Source: Oscillospiraceae bacterium
Lineage (GTDB): Bacteria > Bacillota > Clostridia > Oscillospirales > Ruminococcaceae
Assembly: GCA_020024185.1 (NCBI GenBank)
Contig: JAHHUD010000011.1
Coordinates: forward strand, 1-34,434
DNA length: 34,434 nucleotides
Reading direction: 5' to 3'
Every line of letters begins with the position of its first letter. The first letter of the stretch is position 1. A program made the translations under genes and the position numbers. Below, piece after piece: positions 32,551-34,434 of this stretch. The notes beneath the pieces were generated by a model that worked only from the letters and a program-made list of their open reading frames with translations, was not told the origin of the DNA and did not search any database.

Positions 32551-33278
32551 TGAACAAAACTTATCTTATAACAGGTGCTACAAGCGATATTGGATATGAA
32601 CTTATTCAAACACTTAATAAAAATAATGCAAAGTTTTTATTGCAAGGATTAAGTGGATTGGAAAAATTAAAAATATTTTGCAAAGAGAATAATGTTGATG
32701 CAGAATTTTTTGACGTTAACTTATCAAGCGATGAAGAAACAGATAATTTTGTTGAAAAACTTAAAGAATATTCTCCAACTCACTTTATACACTTGCCTGC
32801 GCTCAGAGTTATTAACACTAAGTTTAAAAACTTTGATGAAGAACGATTTTTAATGGATATAAATGTTCAAATTATGAGTGCTATAAAAATCTGTAAAGTT
32901 ATAATGCCAAAAATGGCAAAATCAAAATACGGTAGGATTTTATTTATGGCAACAAGCTATGTGCTTTCAAATCCTCCAAAAAACACGGCTGCATACATTA
33001 TGTCAAAAAATGCTCTTGTAGGGCTTATGAAAAGTCTTGCAACAGATTATGCACCAAATGGCGTTACTGTAAACAGTGTTAGTCCAAGTATGATTGAAAC
33101 AAAATTTTTGGAAGAAACAAGCCATATTATTGTGGAATCTGCCGCTGCCAGTCACCCTATGAAAAGAAACGCAACAGTTAAAGATGTTGTGCCTGCAATG
33201 GCTTTTCTTTTAAGTGATGAAGCTAGTTATATCACAGGCGTAAATCTTCCTATTACCGGAGGAAGTATAATTGAGTAG
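32550..33278 (+). CDS. SDR-family oxidoreductase (FabG-like)
   Basis: A 242-residue short-chain dehydrogenase with Rossmann motif TGATSDIG (8-15), catalytic S136, Y149 and K153 (ATSYVLS...YIMSK) and the C-terminal region of FabG-type reductases (YITGVNLPITGG). It probably reduces or oxidises a beta-position hydroxyl/keto thioester. It overlaps the MaoC gene by one base and the next gene by 8 nt, so all three are a coupled unit. Confidence 0.9.
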   Translation: MNKTYLITGATSDIGYELIQTLNKNNAKFLLQGLSGLEKLKIFCKENNVDAEFFDVNLSSDEETDNFVEKLKEYSPTHFIHLPALRVINTKFKNFDEERFLMDINVQIMSAIKICKVIMPKMAKSKYGRILFMATSYVLSNPPKNTAAYIMSKNALVGLMKSLATDYAPNGVTVNSVSPSMIETKFLEETSHIIVESAAASHPMKRNATVKDVVPAMAFLLSDEASYITGVNLPITGGSIIE

Positions 33279-34248
33279 TGAAATAATAAAAAGACTTAAG
33301 CTTTCTGAAAAAGATAAAATAGTTGAGTTTTTAAATTCAAATTGGGGCAGTAATCATCCTTTGGTGAATAATGAACAGCTTTTCAATTATTATTATGTTG
33401 ACGGGGATTGGACAAACTTTTACTGCATTGAAGATAACGGAGAAATTGGTTCTATTTGTGGATATATAAAATGTTCCAAAGAAGATAATAGTGATATTTG
33501 GATTTCTATTTGGTGCGCTAAAAAAGGAAAAAACGGTCTTGGTCTTTCTCTTATGAGTAAAATGAAAGAGCTTACTGGCGCAAATAATATTTCCTGCAAC
33601 AATATTCGTCAAAACACTATGATATTTTATACTTTTCTTGGTTATCATCCTGACCAATTAAATCATTATTATCGTTTAAGAGATTTAGATGAATATAAAA
33701 TAGCAGTAGTTAATAATAAAAATATTATTCCAAATATTCAACCAAACTCTACTTTAAAGGAATTTTTTAATATTGAAGAAGTAAAATCAAATTTCAATAA
33801 TTTTACATATTCAAAACCACAAAAAGATTATTGGTATGTTGATAAAAGATATTTCAACTATCCTCATTATAAATATAAAGTATTTGGTCTATACGAAAAA
33901 GACATATGCAAAAGTCTTATTGTTTTTAGGGTTAATCAAAGTGATGAAGGATATGTGTTGAGAGTTGTTGACTATATAGGCAAACCGGAAGATATAGCAT
34001 TAGTAAATGGTCATATAGATACACTTATGGATAAATACAACTGTGAATACTGTGATATGTATTGTTATGGTGTAGACGGAGAAAAAGCCGGTTTTAGCCT
34101 TAGAACAAGTGAAGATAGCAATGTTATACCAAACTATCTTAACAGTCTTTTACAGAAGAATATAGACTATTATTTCTTTACTAGCGATGTTGATAACTTT
34201 ATGATGTTTAAAGCAGATGGTGACCAAGACAGAATAAACTTGGGATAA
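33271..34248 (+). CDS. GNAT-like protein of unknown function
   Basis: A 325-residue protein whose N-terminal half (about 5-140) reads like a GNAT acyltransferase, with the FYCIEDNGEIGSICGYIKC strand region and WCAKKGKNGLGLSLMSKMK resembling the acyl-CoA pyrophosphate loop, then FYTFLGYHPDQLNHYYRL. The C-terminal half (about 170-325) does not show a known motif and contains a second possible GNAT-like unit. The start is TTG at 33271 with GGAGG in the SDR tail. As last gene of the cluster, it might transfer the acyl group to its final acceptor, by inference. Confidence 0.65.
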   Translation: MSSEIIKRLKLSEKDKIVEFLNSNWGSNHPLVNNEQLFNYYYVDGDWTNFYCIEDNGEIGSICGYIKCSKEDNSDIWISIWCAKKGKNGLGLSLMSKMKELTGANNISCNNIRQNTMIFYTFLGYHPDQLNHYYRLRDLDEYKIAVVNNKNIIPNIQPNSTLKEFFNIEEVKSNFNNFTYSKPQKDYWYVDKRYFNYPHYKYKVFGLYEKDICKSLIVFRVNQSDEGYVLRVVDYIGKPEDIALVNGHIDTLMDKYNCEYCDMYCYGVDGEKAGFSLRTSEDSNVIPNYLNSLLQKNIDYYFFTSDVDNFMMFKADGDQDRINLG

Positions 34249-34252
34249 AAAT

Positions 34253-34282
34253 AAATGGTAAGCTTATATAAGCTTACCATTT
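34253..34282. terminator. Bidirectional terminator after the cluster
   Basis: A 13-bp stem (AAATGGTAAGCTT with AAGCTTACCATTT) and ATAT loop, flanked by A-rich and T-rich stretches, between the convergent cluster and the last gene. Confidence 0.85.
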
Positions 34283-34434
34283 TTACTTGCAGAATTTTCT
34301 TTCTTACCTTTGACTATCCATATTATAAACCAAACCAAAGCCACCGGAAATGCAAACCATGATAAAATAATCGCCATAACTCCATAAAATTTTATTTCAA
34401 AATCTCGTAACAAATAAGTCCATATTCCACCACC
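34264..34434 (-). CDS. C-terminal fragment of a membrane protein (cut by window edge)
   Basis: An open frame of 56 codons from the window edge to TAA at 34264-34266, which lies inside the terminator hairpin. It encodes one hydrophobic membrane segment (VMAIILSWFAFPVALVWFIIWIV) and a short basic/Asn-rich tail. The size of the protein and its family cannot be told. Confidence 0.6.
   Translation of the reverse strand, partial: GGGIWTYLLRDFEIKFYGVMAIILSWFAFPVALVWFIIWIVKGKKENSASKNGKLI

Overview
The window is AT-rich, densely coded DNA from a low-GC Firmicute. Class Clostridia is the best fit: gene order is rnj-gdpP-rplI-dnaB-tilS, and it has an L21-leader-like element before rplU-rpmA, an obg locus, a YmfF/YmfH-type M16 pair, a UPF0735 ACT protein and DUF4358-type lipoproteins. 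CotF-like coat proteins and a BofC-like protein suggest a spore former. I cannot name a genus. I see no rRNA, tRNA, CRISPR array, prophage or insertion sequence, and no gene-free stretch longer than 300 bases.

Layout. (1) 1-6258, minus strand: an information-processing operon, RNase J, GdpP (c-di-AMP phosphodiesterase), ribosomal protein L9, DnaB helicase and TilS (cut by the window edge). Its promoter is divergent from that of rnhA. (2) 6529-10454, plus: RNase HI, then a sulfur-trafficking operon (cysteine desulfurase, IscU/NifU scaffold with a His/Cys-rich tail, MnmA tRNA 2-thiouridylase) and a HAD phosphatase. (3) 10455-12170, plus: an MgtE-type Mg2+ transporter behind a structured leader that ends in a strong terminator, so a likely riboswitch or attenuator. 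(4) 12211-18469: two spore-coat genes, an MBOAT/DHHW polysaccharide O-acetylation pair, a DUF4358 lipoprotein, a dicarboxylate/amino acid symporter (all minus) and a divergent lipoprotein (plus). (5) 18616-25459, minus: two M16 peptidase-family genes, lgt, folD, rplU, rpmA, obg and mini-RNase III. L27 lacks the usual Firmicutes N-terminal extension and the Prp protease gene is absent. (6) 25588-29384, minus: an aspartokinase paralogue without its catalytic core, translationally coupled to an ACT-domain protein, and a class A penicillin-binding protein whose natural start is separated from its ORF by one extra A. (7) 29481-34248, plus: a BofC-like protein, then a five-gene set (FkbH-like HAD, acyl carrier protein, MaoC hydratase, SDR reductase, GNAT-like protein) that looks like a small carrier-protein acyl pathway. 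The window ends inside a minus-strand membrane-protein gene.

The items most worth a second look are the FkbH/ACP/MaoC/SDR/GNAT cluster, the mgtE leader, the kinase-dead aspartokinase pair and the frameshifted PBP start. All family calls come from reading motifs by eye; no database search was run.
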